Positions 1 to 8,600 of a stretch of DNA of 36,698 bases are shown one piece after another. The notes beneath the pieces are model-generated. The model did not search any database. It was not told the origin of the DNA and worked only from the letters and a program-made list of their open reading frames with translations. The translations under genes were made by a program, and so were the position numbers. Position 1 is the stretch's first letter. The number at the start of each line of letters is the position of its first letter. This DNA comes from Aureispira sp045105775 (GTDB taxonomy: Bacteria; Bacteroidota; Bacteroidia; Chitinophagales; Saprospiraceae): assembly GCA_045105775.1 (NCBI GenBank), contig JBGCDW010000173.1:1-36698 (forward strand), in the 5' to 3' direction.

Positions 1-1
1 T

Positions 2-205
2 GGTGCTCGTCAAATCATTACTTTAGATATTGATTTGGTGCAAACTTCCTGTGGTTATGCCGTGCCTATTATGACATACGAAGAAGAGCGTACGATTCTT
101 CGCGAGTGGTCGAGAAAACAAGGCAAGAAAAAAATAGAAAAATATTGGCAAGAAAATAATACAACTAGTTTAGATGGGGATGCAACGCATATTTTTGAGG
201 ATTAA
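2..205 (+). CDS. C-terminal fragment of a pyridoxamine 5'-phosphate oxidase-family protein
   Basis: The window opens inside a plus-strand reading frame that runs 67 codons to a TAA stop; its start lies outside. The visible residues include LVQTSCGYAVP, which matches the conserved C-terminal part of flavin-binding split-barrel proteins of the pyridoxamine 5'-phosphate oxidase-related family, where a VQTSCGYGVP-like segment is typical. It is followed by a charged tail (EEERTILREWSRKQGKKK). Members bind FMN or related cofactors in the cytoplasm and are often annotated as general stress or oxidase proteins of unknown substrate. True PdxH is less likely because this motif belongs to the related family. 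Family assignment rests on one motif, so the substrate cannot be given. Two hairpins follow the stop. Confidence 0.6.
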   Translation, partial: GARQIITLDIDLVQTSCGYAVPIMTYEEERTILREWSRKQGKKKIEKYWQENNTTSLDGDATHIFED

Positions 206-210
206 TGGTT

Positions 211-238
211 CTACTTGCCAATAGGTAGTTATTTTTTT
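211..238 (+). terminator. Probable intrinsic terminator of the first gene
   Basis: CTACTT (211-216) can pair with AGGTAG (223-228), with one G-U pair and a six-base loop. A run of seven T residues follows at 232-238. It lies six bases after the stop codon of the plus-strand gene, the usual arrangement for factor-independent termination. Confidence 0.5.
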
Positions 239-264
239 AATGGATGATGGGTATAGCGATTTTG

Positions 265-305
265 GGTATAGCAGTCGGACTGATATACCTTTGAGTTTAT
301 TTTAT
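265..305 (+). terminator. Second hairpin with T-rich tail, backup terminator
   Basis: GGTATAGCAGT (265-275) and ACTGATATACC (279-289) form an 11-bp stem with one internal mismatch and a three-base loop. A T-rich stretch follows on the plus strand. Because cmk on the minus strand stops at 326, the stem may also affect the 3' end of that message, but the T tract favours plus-strand use. The left arm follows a similar GGGTATAGCG sequence at 249-257, so it may have arisen by local duplication. Confidence 0.4.
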
Positions 306-325
306 TTGGTGATAGGTAAGACTAC

Positions 326-1033
326 TTAAGATTGCACCATTTTAGCTGCTTTCTCTTTTATGGCCTCTTTGGCAAGCTGTATGGTATAATTCAACTGTTC
401 TTCGGGCGTGAGCAGGCTGTTATCAATTTCTATAGCATCTTCAGCTTGCTGCAATGGACTATCTTCGCGCGTAGAATCAATATGGTCACGGCTCAACAAA
501 TTTTCTTGTACTTGATCGGACGAAATATCTGTTACCCCTTTGCTGGCCCATTCACTTAGACGACGGCGCGTACGTTCCTCAATAGAAGCCGTAAGAAATA
601 ATTTGAGTTCGGCATCTTTGAATACTACGGTGCCAATATCGCGACCATCCATAGCAATGCCCCCTTCTGCTCCCAAACGTTGTTGAAGGGCAACCATTTT
701 GCGGCGAACGGCCGAAATAGTAGCAACAGGGCTGACCATTTTAGATACGCGCATACTTCGGATCTCTTTTTCCACATTTTTATCGTTCAAAAAAGTATGA
801 TTCATACCCTCTACCATACCAAAATGTATGCGAATGGATTCCAAAGCTTTGGCTATAGCGGTTGCATCATCTAAATTAATATTGTTATCCAAAAAATAAA
901 GTGTTACAGCACGATACATGGCACCAGAATCAACATAGCCATAATTGAGTGCTGTGGCAAGTGCTTTGGCAAGTGTACTTTTGCCACAAGCAGCAAAACC
1001 ATCAACAGCAATCGTAATTTTAGGAGTAGACAT
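326..1033 (-). CDS. cmk: Cytidylate kinase
   Basis: Phosphorylates CMP and dCMP with ATP in the cytoplasm, feeding CTP and dCTP synthesis. The 235-aa product has a Walker A loop GFAACGKST at residues 12-20, the CMP-kinase motif DSGAMYRA at 35-42, the nucleotide-binding GRDIGT at 130-135, and the lid/C-terminal signature SRDHIDSTRE at about 181-190 followed by a proline-leucine. The length fits the family. The frame is open further upstream to 1150, but the start at 1033 puts the first beta strand (KITIAVDG) right at the N terminus as in other CMP kinases, whereas the upstream residues resemble no kinase and would overlap the preceding gene. It is the last gene of a minus-strand run, 110 bp after the glycosyltransferase. 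Confidence is high. Confidence 0.95.
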   Translation of the reverse strand: MSTPKITIAVDGFAACGKSTLAKALATALNYGYVDSGAMYRAVTLYFLDNNINLDDATAIAKALESIRIHFGMVEGMNHTFLNDKNVEKEIRSMRVSKMVSPVATISAVRRKMVALQQRLGAEGGIAMDGRDIGTVVFKDAELKLFLTASIEERTRRRLSEWASKGVTDISSDQVQENLLSRDHIDSTREDSPLQQAEDAIEIDNSLLTPEEQLNYTIQLAKEAIKEKAAKMVQS

Positions 1034-1143
1034 AGAACAGCGTTGTGAAATATAATATGAAGGGAAAGTGATTGATTGGCTACAAAAGTAAAAAGATTCC
1101 TTTGAAGTAGGCGTACAAAAGGGATAATTTGAAAATTCAGGAA

Positions 1144-2163
1144 TTAACAAAAGAAAAAGAAATCTACCAAGGGTTGTTGTTGTTGTGCACGAAATTGTGT
1201 TTTTAGCGCAATCTGAGCAGCAGGTTCAGCCACCAGTAACAACAATTGAGGGTGTTCAAGTTGTTGTACAAAGGTGGTAGGGTAGAGGATTTGGTCATAA
1301 ATATAATGTCCAATTTTTTTGGGATTGTTGCAAACCCAATGGAAGGGAATCGTGGCAGCTTGCAGCAATCGAGCTACTGCTTTGCCCTTTTTGCCAGCCC
1401 CCCAAAGCACCAAAGGGCGCTGCTTATCATAATGCAAGCGCGAAAAATAATGCACTTTGAGCGGTAAGAAGTTGTTGTTGGCATAATTGGGATCGTGCCG
1501 AGAGGTACGCCCAGAGGAATCACGCCAGTGGTGGAGCACGGTCTGACAAGGCAAACACTGTAGCCCTGCTTCATAAAATCGGAAACACAAATCATAATCT
1601 TCGGGGTAGCGATTGGGGTGAAATGCTTGACAGCGTTCCAAATCCTCTCGATCGACCATCCAACATGGAGAGGGAACAACACATTCTTTGTAAAGTGCCT
1701 CAAAGTTGCTTCCTATTCTTGTCAGTTGATTGAGCCAAGCGGCATAGCGTTTATAGCCTTCTCCTAGAGGGTGTGCACTAAAGTAATGCACCAAGCCTGT
1801 TGCTACATGCCCCTGTCCAGCATTTAGCAATTGTGTACGCAGATGCGATAATTTATTAGTGGGCATCCAATCGTCAGCATCCATTCTAGTAATAAAATTA
1901 CCTGTTGAATGCTGATAGGCCAGACGGAGTGCCTCAATAATGCCTTTGCCTGTGTTGTTGAAAACCTTTATACGAGCATCTTTTTGAGCATAGTTGTATA
2001 ATACAGCAGCACTATTATCTGTTGAATGGTCATTTATGGCAATTAGCTCCCAGTCTTTACAATCTTGTTTTAATATAGAATCTAAACAATCTTGTAAATA
2101 GGGGAGTGCATTGCGGACAGGCATTAAAACACTGATGGAGGTTGATTTAGGATTTGGTATCAT
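1144..2163 (-). CDS. Family 2 glycosyltransferase with extra C-terminal nucleotide-binding-like domain
   Basis: A 339-aa protein whose first ~230 residues are a GT-A fold glycosyltransferase of family 2: SISVLMPVRNALPYL near residues 9-23, the nucleotide-binding AINDHSTDNS, and the metal-binding RMDADDWMP region near residue 95. Such enzymes transfer a sugar from a nucleotide sugar to a polysaccharide, lipid or protein. After the catalytic part, at about residues 250-265, comes LVLWGAGKKGKAVARLL, which looks like the glycine-rich loop of a Rossmann-type domain, so the protein may have a second nucleotide-binding module. No membrane segment is evident. Its start overlaps the end of the upstream gene by 17 bp, suggesting translational coupling. 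The acceptor and donor cannot be predicted. Confidence 0.85.
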   Translation of the reverse strand: MIPNPKSTSISVLMPVRNALPYLQDCLDSILKQDCKDWELIAINDHSTDNSAAVLYNYAQKDARIKVFNNTGKGIIEALRLAYQHSTGNFITRMDADDWMPTNKLSHLRTQLLNAGQGHVATGLVHYFSAHPLGEGYKRYAAWLNQLTRIGSNFEALYKECVVPSPCWMVDREDLERCQAFHPNRYPEDYDLCFRFYEAGLQCLPCQTVLHHWRDSSGRTSRHDPNYANNNFLPLKVHYFSRLHYDKQRPLVLWGAGKKGKAVARLLQAATIPFHWVCNNPKKIGHYIYDQILYPTTFVQQLEHPQLLLLVAEPAAQIALKTQFRAQQQQPLVDFFFFC

Positions 2164-2710
2164 CCAAAAAAGTCTTCCAACGCAAATATTTAGAGGTTTT
2201 CCACAGGCCTGTTTCTGGGCTTATGTACAAATATTGCTTAAGTTTTTCTAGGGCAGTAGCATAGACAGCCGTTCCATCTTGCAATGGTTCTTCTTTTACA
2301 AATGATTTATTGTTGTTTGAACCTTGTAGTAATTCCTTGGCAATTTTATCACAAGCAGCTTCTGTAATACGCTGTGGTTGTTTTAGGATGCTGTAAATGT
2401 AATTAAAACTTACCATCATCAATATCAACCACTGGCTTTTTAATAAGGCTTGTTGTTGGGATAAAATTGCTTGAATACCTTCTAAGGTAGCCGCTTCTTT
2501 TTTCAAAAAAGCATTCTGTACAAACGCTTCAATTATATGTTCGATTTGTTGTTGTTTGGGGCAGTTGGCATCAGCAGCTAACTCCAACAACAACGGCAAC
2601 CATTCTAATGCTTGAAGGATTTCACCATCGTTGGTAGACTGAAAGTAGCATTCTAAATCATAAGCCCACAAACGAATACTTTCTTGTGAAACAGATGGTA
2701 ATAAAGGCAT
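2147..2710 (-). CDS. Conserved-looking hypothetical protein, 187 aa
   Basis: I do not recognise a family. The product is soluble and predominantly alpha-helical by composition, rich in Leu, Gln and Glu, with no signal peptide, membrane segment or obvious catalytic motif. The middle (around residues 60-150) consists of amphipathic helices; the C terminus carries Trp and Lys residues (GLWKTSKYLRWKTF). The gene starts 29 bp after the stop of the larger helical protein upstream and its last 17 bp overlap the glycosyltransferase start, so it is very likely co-transcribed with both. The overlap suggests matched expression with the glycosyltransferase, but any functional link is inference. Confidence 0.7.
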   Translation of the reverse strand: MPLLPSVSQESIRLWAYDLECYFQSTNDGEILQALEWLPLLLELAADANCPKQQQIEHIIEAFVQNAFLKKEAATLEGIQAILSQQQALLKSQWLILMMVSFNYIYSILKQPQRITEAACDKIAKELLQGSNNNKSFVKEEPLQDGTAVYATALEKLKQYLYISPETGLWKTSKYLRWKTFLDDTKS

Positions 2711-2739
2711 ACAAAAGTCGATTCAAAAAATTATGAATA

Positions 2740-4263
2740 TTATTGTTCCGCAACTTGTTGTCTAGACAATCGGAGTACGATATCCCAAAGATGTTGATAA
2801 GGAATAATTTCCAATTCATTGATTCCCCCTCTATAGTGCATCGATTCTGTTTCGAGACGCTCTAGATACTTAAGGTGTACCCCGATTTTATCATAATCAA
2901 AATGCGCTTTTGCCAACTGTTGTAATAGGCGGCAGAACTGCAAAATACGGTAGTACTCTTCAGGTTTGAGCAAACGAGCGGAATAATCGCGTAAGCGTTC
3001 TACTCGTTCAAACGCTTCTCCCCATTGTTTTTGCTCCAACAAGAATAAGATTTGAGCAATGACAGAGGTAATTGTGAATATGCGTTGTTGTTTTGGGAAA
3101 ATGATAGGTTCTTCCAAAAAGCGTTTAACTCTAAACTGCTTATAACGTTTAGGTTTGTCTTCATCATTATCGACTTCTAACCAACGTAAGAAGCACAGAT
3201 AGGTTTCAAAGGTATTCCACTTAACGGCATCAATTTCATCTAAATTCTTGAAGCGTTTATCAGTGTAAACTCTATTAAATGTTTCGTGTGCCTTGTCATA
3301 AGCTTTGCCATGCAGTGCCAGAAGCAGATACACCTCCAAAATAGGCAACCAAGCCGTGTGTCTGTCAAATACATTCGCATAACGCTCTGCTTGTACATAT
3401 CCCTCTTCAAAACGCCCTAAATGCAAGAGTGCTAAGAGTTTTTTACACGCCAATTGTGCCATCTGATCAGCGCGATAGAAGTGAGGATGTTGCTCAATAT
3501 GCTCTTCGGCTTTTAAACAAAGCTCATAGACATATTCATAATTCTTTAGCGCTTCGTGGTAGAACGTATGAGCTAAAAAATAATTATAAAAAATGACAGG
3601 AGAATTGTATTGTTTGTATATTTGGCTAATATCTGTACAGCGTTCTTCTATAGCAGCTATGTAACGATCCAATTTGTGCATTGGAAGGTCATGCCAAATA
3701 CCAATAAATTGTGCGTGCTCTTCTACTTCAATTTCGGCATTGAGAACTATATTGTGCTTCTTGCAAATCTCGTTGTATTCATGATAAGCATGTTCATTGC
3801 TTGTATCAGAAGCGTGCTGGCGAAGTATACGAGCTGCATTTACAATAATATCAGAGAAATTGAATTTGAGTGCTATTGTCAAAATGTTGCGAGCGAGCTG
3901 GGCACCAGTATCATTTGCTTTATTGGACAAAAGAATCTTAATCAGTGTCCAATCTCTATGACAACTATAATACGCACGATTATAATTGGATGTAGCAGAC
4001 TGGTTGACATCTAAAAAGAAAAGTGTATTAAGTAGACGTTTCTTAAAGCGCGATTTTAATTGGCGATATTTATCATCTGTGGGACGGCCGTCATAAAGGA
4101 TTTGAGCGGCTTCTTGGTCGGTCTGTATCGTGCCGTTCATTAATAACTCATAGAAATCATTGAATCTTGAGCTTTTTTGTTTAAGGGAATTGTCATCAAA
4201 AATTTCTATCTTTTTGACCTTCTTTTTGGTAACAATTTTGGAAATTTCGAGTAAGTGTTTCAT
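2740..4263 (-). CDS. Large helical protein of unknown function, 507 aa
   Basis: No recognised catalytic domain. The N-terminal ~90 residues are basic and distinctive (KIVTKKKVKKIEIFDD, then a PTDDKYRQLKSRFKKRLLNTLF segment read in two parts), followed by about 400 residues of regular amphipathic helices resembling a TPR/alpha-solenoid array with many Tyr, Leu and His. This pattern suggests a protein-binding scaffold with an N-terminal basic module that could contact nucleic acid or membrane; that is inference. The frame is open up to 4326, but the Met at 4263 (MKHLLEISK) gives the natural N terminus and the residues before it look untranslated. It heads a minus-strand run ending with cmk. From memory, similar N-terminal modules recur in several proteins of the Saprospira group, which I cannot verify here. 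Confidence 0.7.
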   Translation of the reverse strand: MKHLLEISKIVTKKKVKKIEIFDDNSLKQKSSRFNDFYELLMNGTIQTDQEAAQILYDGRPTDDKYRQLKSRFKKRLLNTLFFLDVNQSATSNYNRAYYSCHRDWTLIKILLSNKANDTGAQLARNILTIALKFNFSDIIVNAARILRQHASDTSNEHAYHEYNEICKKHNIVLNAEIEVEEHAQFIGIWHDLPMHKLDRYIAAIEERCTDISQIYKQYNSPVIFYNYFLAHTFYHEALKNYEYVYELCLKAEEHIEQHPHFYRADQMAQLACKKLLALLHLGRFEEGYVQAERYANVFDRHTAWLPILEVYLLLALHGKAYDKAHETFNRVYTDKRFKNLDEIDAVKWNTFETYLCFLRWLEVDNDEDKPKRYKQFRVKRFLEEPIIFPKQQRIFTITSVIAQILFLLEQKQWGEAFERVERLRDYSARLLKPEEYYRILQFCRLLQQLAKAHFDYDKIGVHLKYLERLETESMHYRGGINELEIIPYQHLWDIVLRLSRQQVAEQ

Positions 4264-4602
4264 GTAGACTATTCTCAATGTAAAAAATACAACAATTAGG
4301 GATTCTGCAGAGCCAAAGTAACACAAAGTAAGTTAAGGCTAACGAACACTAACTTGTTAGGGGCAGAACAGTAGAAAATGTTTAGGTGGAGTTTGGAACG
4401 GGGCTATTAAATAAAAAAAGCCTCTGAATATAAGAGGACACATACAAATAGGTTTAGAACTACTTGAAGGTTTCAAATCTTGTTGTTGAAACAAAGATAG
4501 GGTATTTGGAATAAAAAGTAAAGCTTTGTAGGCAAAAAATATAATTTAAAATGGTTTGCCGCTTTTGAATTCTCAATCACAAATGGGTTCTTTATTTGGG
4601 AA
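4264..4602. other. Intergenic spacer upstream of the 507-aa gene
   Basis: About 340 bp without a gene. Two TTACTTTG sequences on the minus strand (near 4313-4320 and 4332-4339) resemble the -7 element TAnnTTTG with one mismatch, without a clear -33 partner. A small CCTCT/AGAGG hairpin lies near 4420-4436 next to a run of A. Nothing else was recognised. Confidence 0.4.
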
Positions 4603-4638
4603 AAGCTCTCTTTTATGATTTTTCATAAAAGAGAGCTT
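4603..4638 (-). terminator. Strong stem-loop terminator after the porP/sprF gene
   Basis: AAGCTCTCTTTTATGA (4603-4618) and TCATAAAAGAGAGCTT (4623-4638) are perfect 16-bp complementary arms with a four-base loop. The structure begins six bases after the stop of the PorP/SprF gene on the minus strand. The tail on that strand (TTTTCCC) is short, but stem length and position make termination or 3'-end protection likely. Confidence 0.75.
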
Positions 4639-4644
4639 ATTATG

Positions 4645-5610
4645 TTAAAGATTTCCAGAAGGAACCGTCTCATTTTCAGAAGGTTCTATATATTCTCCAA
4701 ACAAATCCATTCTAGGTGTTTCATATCCTAGCATAAGTTCTGTAGAACCCACGCTGTGTTGTTGAAAATTATTGAGAGCAATATCAAAACCAATTAAGAC
4801 AGGAATTTTATTATCGAATAAAAGTCTTGATTGAAAAGATAAGAAAGCAGGGGAGCGATAAAATAATCCAAAGGCAAGTTGATTTTTTAACAAATGCAAG
4901 GTAAGCCCACCATCTACTTGTGGTAGATTCCCTTGAACATATTTGACCATTACCGAAGGTTCTAAGATCATTTTATCCTTGGCAATAGAAATTTTGTAAG
5001 AACCCATTAAGAAATAATGGCGATACCCAAGCCCTACAATAGAACGCCCTTGTGTTAACTCCCCATAATCAATTCGCGTTTGTATCAAATTGGGAGCCGA
5101 AAAGCCTACGCGCAATTTTTTGGTATAAAACGAGATGCCAAATTCTGCATCTGCACTAGCTACACCTCGGTCGGCATTAACTACTGCTTGATCGGTAGGA
5201 TTGATAAGGTGGATTTGATCGGTACGAATAGTATTGTAGGCCACTCGTCCAGCCAAACCAATGGAGAGGCGCATTTTGCGATTGGCTAATGGAATGTGAA
5301 AAGCATACGATAATTTTCCTCCCCAACGAGCACTTGGCCCTGTAATATCCCCAAAGATCAAGGCACCTATACCATGCAAATCTTTGATTAAACCCTGATA
5401 AGTTAGTCCAAAGGTTTGTGGAGCACCAGGAAAACTAACCCATTGCCAACGATGAAATAGATTGAATGAGTGATTTCCTTTAGAGCCTGCTATTGCTGGA
5501 TTAATTAAGAATGCATTGCTATTATACTGTGCAAACAACGGATCCTGCTGGGCAAACGTAAGTTGGCAGCTTAACAATACTCCTGTAAAAAGTAAAAAAA
5601 GTTGTTTCAT
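4645..5610 (-). CDS. PorP/SprF family type IX secretion outer-membrane protein
   Basis: A 321-aa protein with a signal peptide (cleavage likely after TFAQ at about residue 21) followed by the family opening QQDPLFAQYNSNAFLINPA, which matches PorP/SprF proteins. The rest shows alternating beta-strand pattern with aromatic girdle residues and ends in an acidic tail, consistent with an outer-membrane beta-barrel. Members work with the type IX machinery and are commonly encoded beside large gliding-type adhesins whose export or surface attachment they assist; Flavobacterium SprF serves SprB in this way. Here the gene sits 64 bp downstream of exactly such an adhesin-like gene. A strong terminator follows. 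Family identity is secure; the pairing is inference from context. Confidence 0.92.
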   Translation of the reverse strand: MKQLFLLFTGVLLSCQLTFAQQDPLFAQYNSNAFLINPAIAGSKGNHSFNLFHRWQWVSFPGAPQTFGLTYQGLIKDLHGIGALIFGDITGPSARWGGKLSYAFHIPLANRKMRLSIGLAGRVAYNTIRTDQIHLINPTDQAVVNADRGVASADAEFGISFYTKKLRVGFSAPNLIQTRIDYGELTQGRSIVGLGYRHYFLMGSYKISIAKDKMILEPSVMVKYVQGNLPQVDGGLTLHLLKNQLAFGLFYRSPAFLSFQSRLLFDNKIPVLIGFDIALNNFQQHSVGSTELMLGYETPRMDLFGEYIEPSENETVPSGNL

Positions 5611-5632
5611 AATAGTTTATTTTAGAAAGGAG

Positions 5633-5663
5633 ATCGGTTGCTCCATTGGATAGAGCAACCGAT
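5633..5663 (-). promoter_or_regulatory. Intercistronic hairpin between adhesin and porP/sprF
   Basis: ATCGGTTGCTC (5633-5643) and GAGCAACCGAT (5653-5663) form a perfect 11-bp stem with a nine-base loop in the 64-bp gap between the two minus-strand genes. The sequence after it on the minus strand is CTCCTTTC rather than a T run, so it is not a classic terminator. It could be a partial terminator, an RNA processing site or a stability element setting the adhesin to PorP ratio. Confidence 0.55.
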
Positions 5664-5674
5664 GTTCCTCAAAA

Positions 5675-8600
5675 TCATCGAATAATAGTTACATTACCTT
5701 TATAGATAGTTGGATTTTCCAGCAATGGATCATCTACCACAATAATATAATAATAGGTCGCATCGGGTAGATCTTGCCCCATATTGGTGCCATTCCAGGT
5801 ACCGTCATAGTTTTCGGCCTCAAAAACCAATTGTCCCCATCGGTTGAATACTTGGACACGGTTGGCAAAAAGATTCAAACAAGGAATTTCCCACAAATCG
5901 TTGACTCCATCACCATTGGGGGTAAAGCCAGAGAAGCTAGGGACACAATCACCTACTTCTACCCAAACAGAAGCGGTATCTCTACAACCTGTAGTATCTG
6001 ATACTTCAAGTGTATAATAGCTACTATTGAGCGGTAGTACCGTTGTTATTGGAGCACTAGGATCATCTACACCCACCGCAGGAATCCATAGGTATCTATT
6101 AATATTACCTATACTATTAGAGCCATCTAGTGTTGCTATTTGGCCAACCAACATATTGGGAGGTGTTGTAACATTTACTATAGCTTGTACGCCAACGAAG
6201 ATATCGCCAATAGTAGCAGAATCACAGCCCAAGTCATCAAAGATGGTTACAGACCAATTATCATTCGGATTTAGATCAAGGGTGAGCGAAGCACCAGCTC
6301 CTGTACCTTGTACAATTCGTGTTGTACTACTCCCATTAATTGTAATGAGTGCCGTATAATCGCTAGTTCCTGATGTCAAATCAGGTAATCCACCCAAGAT
6401 AGATAAGGTTGTTTGGGCATTGCCACTAGTATCACAATCATAAGCAATAGAACCTCCTAAGCCTTCTACTGTAATCACCGTATAGGCAGCATTTGAACAT
6501 AAATTACCACAGTTGGCAGGATTCCAATTAAAGGTTCCTCTAATACTATCAATGATCGCACATCTACTGTTATCTGTAACTACAGCCAACCAGTTATCGC
6601 CATTTTGCACAATAAAGTTATACGTACTTGTATCTCCTATAGTACCAGGAACAGGTACTTGATAACCTGAATTGCCGCCGCCTGTTGTTCCTACAATAGT
6701 TACTAAGTAATTGGAACCATCTACAGAAGGTAGTCCACCACTCAGTTGTAAGGTAACAACAGCCGTTTGGTTAGGATTACAAACATAGGGTAGGGCATTG
6801 ACATCCAGCCCTAAACTATTGTAAAGAAAGGTGCCAGATAAGGTATCCGAGCAGCCATTATCATCGGTAGCAATAATAGACCAGCTATCTCCATCAGCCA
6901 CATCAAAACTATACAATCCAACATCTTGGGTAGTTGTACCATTTTGACCAGCTATGCTAGAGCCACTAGTTGTAACCGTATATAAGCTGGTATTAATGCT
7001 GGGGGCACCACCTGTTAAGAACAAGGTAACGCGTGCTGTTCCATCTGGATTGCAGTTGTAAATAGTACTGTCCACAGGATTGGGGAACAGCTCAACTGGC
7101 ATCATCATACAAATGGGGCAATTGGAGGTATCAAAGGTATATCCGTCTGTCAGTGTATCATTACAATTATTAGTATCAAAAATAACCACATTCCATACAT
7201 CACCATCATTAACCAAGAAGGAGAAGTTGGAAGCACCACCAATAGTACCTGCAACAGGAACATTTTGGAAGGTTTGACCAACAACGGTAGAACCCAAGGC
7301 ATCTACCAAGTAGTTGGTGCCATCAATACTAGGCTGGCCGCCATTGATGATTACTTGTACTAATGCCGTTCCATCGCTGTTACAACTGTATGCAAAACTG
7401 CTGGTAATAGGATTTAAGACACAATAATCAGGACAATTAATCAGATTGTAATCAAATTGACCCGAAAGGGTATCCAAACAACCATTGCTATCGGATAAAA
7501 TTACCGTCCATGTATCTCCATCCAATACACTAAAGCTAAAACTAGTAGGGGTGGGTGTTCCTGCCCCTGCTACTGTGTAGCTTCCATTGCCATTTGGCGT
7601 ATTAGAACCACTGACTATAGCCGTGTAATTTTGGCCTGTTGTAGTGGAAGGCGCGCCTCCATTAAGCGATAGCGTTACCAAAGCAGAATCTCCCCCAGGA
7701 TAACAAGTATAAACAGAGCTATCGGCTGGGTCGGGTGTAAAGAAAACAGGATTGTTAATACAAGGATCCAAACAAGGGGTTGCATTGATGACAACTGTTT
7801 GACCACAACCCGCACCATCTACGACCGTAATCGTAAATACACCAGCAGCGGCAATCGCATAACTAATATTAACCCCAGCAGCCACTTGACCCATCAGTAC
7901 CGTGTCGCCAGCAGCATCTGTCATAACATAATCATACAGGCTACCATTGTAACTAGGTAATCCTCCTGTAATAGAGAAATCAATAATACAATTGTTGGAA
8001 TTATAGCTATCGGCAATGATGATTTCGGATAAGAAAACAAAAGCAGCACCATTTTCGGCACTAGCACTTGGGCAGAGCAGGGTGCCCCAGCCTGTTGTAC
8101 TATCAGCCATTGGGCTTACATAATGTACTTGGTTGAGCGAAATCGGGTTGTTGCCATCATTTACCCAGTAACGTGGACGGGTGTAAACAGAATCTATAAA
8201 GGTGAAATTACCATTGATAATAGAATCTGGAATATTCACGCTGTCTTGTACTACAAATCCAATGTCCAAACAACCTGCAATATTAGTAGTAGAATTGCCC
8301 AAAGGATCCAACATGACACTAGGATAAAGGGTATCACTATAACAGACATAACCAGTATCTACGGACATAAAATTGAAGGTGTCATTATTAACACTGTATT
8401 GGGCATCCCCTGCATATACTTCAATCTCATTGATATACTCAATAATGTACTGGCCTTGATCTCCAGGACTACTACCATCGAGTTGAATCGCATAGATTGT
8501 TCCAGGCTCTAAACAGCAAATACTAAAAATATCGCCATTAAAACCAGTTGTTCCGCTGAAAATAGGTTGTATAGAAGATGTATTTTGTGTACCATCCAAG

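Noticed and set aside
966..1000. Walker A loop of CMK (GFAACGKST) looks different from the E. coli GxSGSGKST form.
   Set aside because: The GFxxCGKST form is, as far as I recall, normal in Bacteroidota enzymes, so it is not a sign of altered function.
1034..1150. Upstream extension of the cytidylate kinase frame.
   Set aside because: It would add 39 residues with no similarity to kinases and overlap the glycosyltransferase stop; the Met at 1033 gives the standard N terminus.
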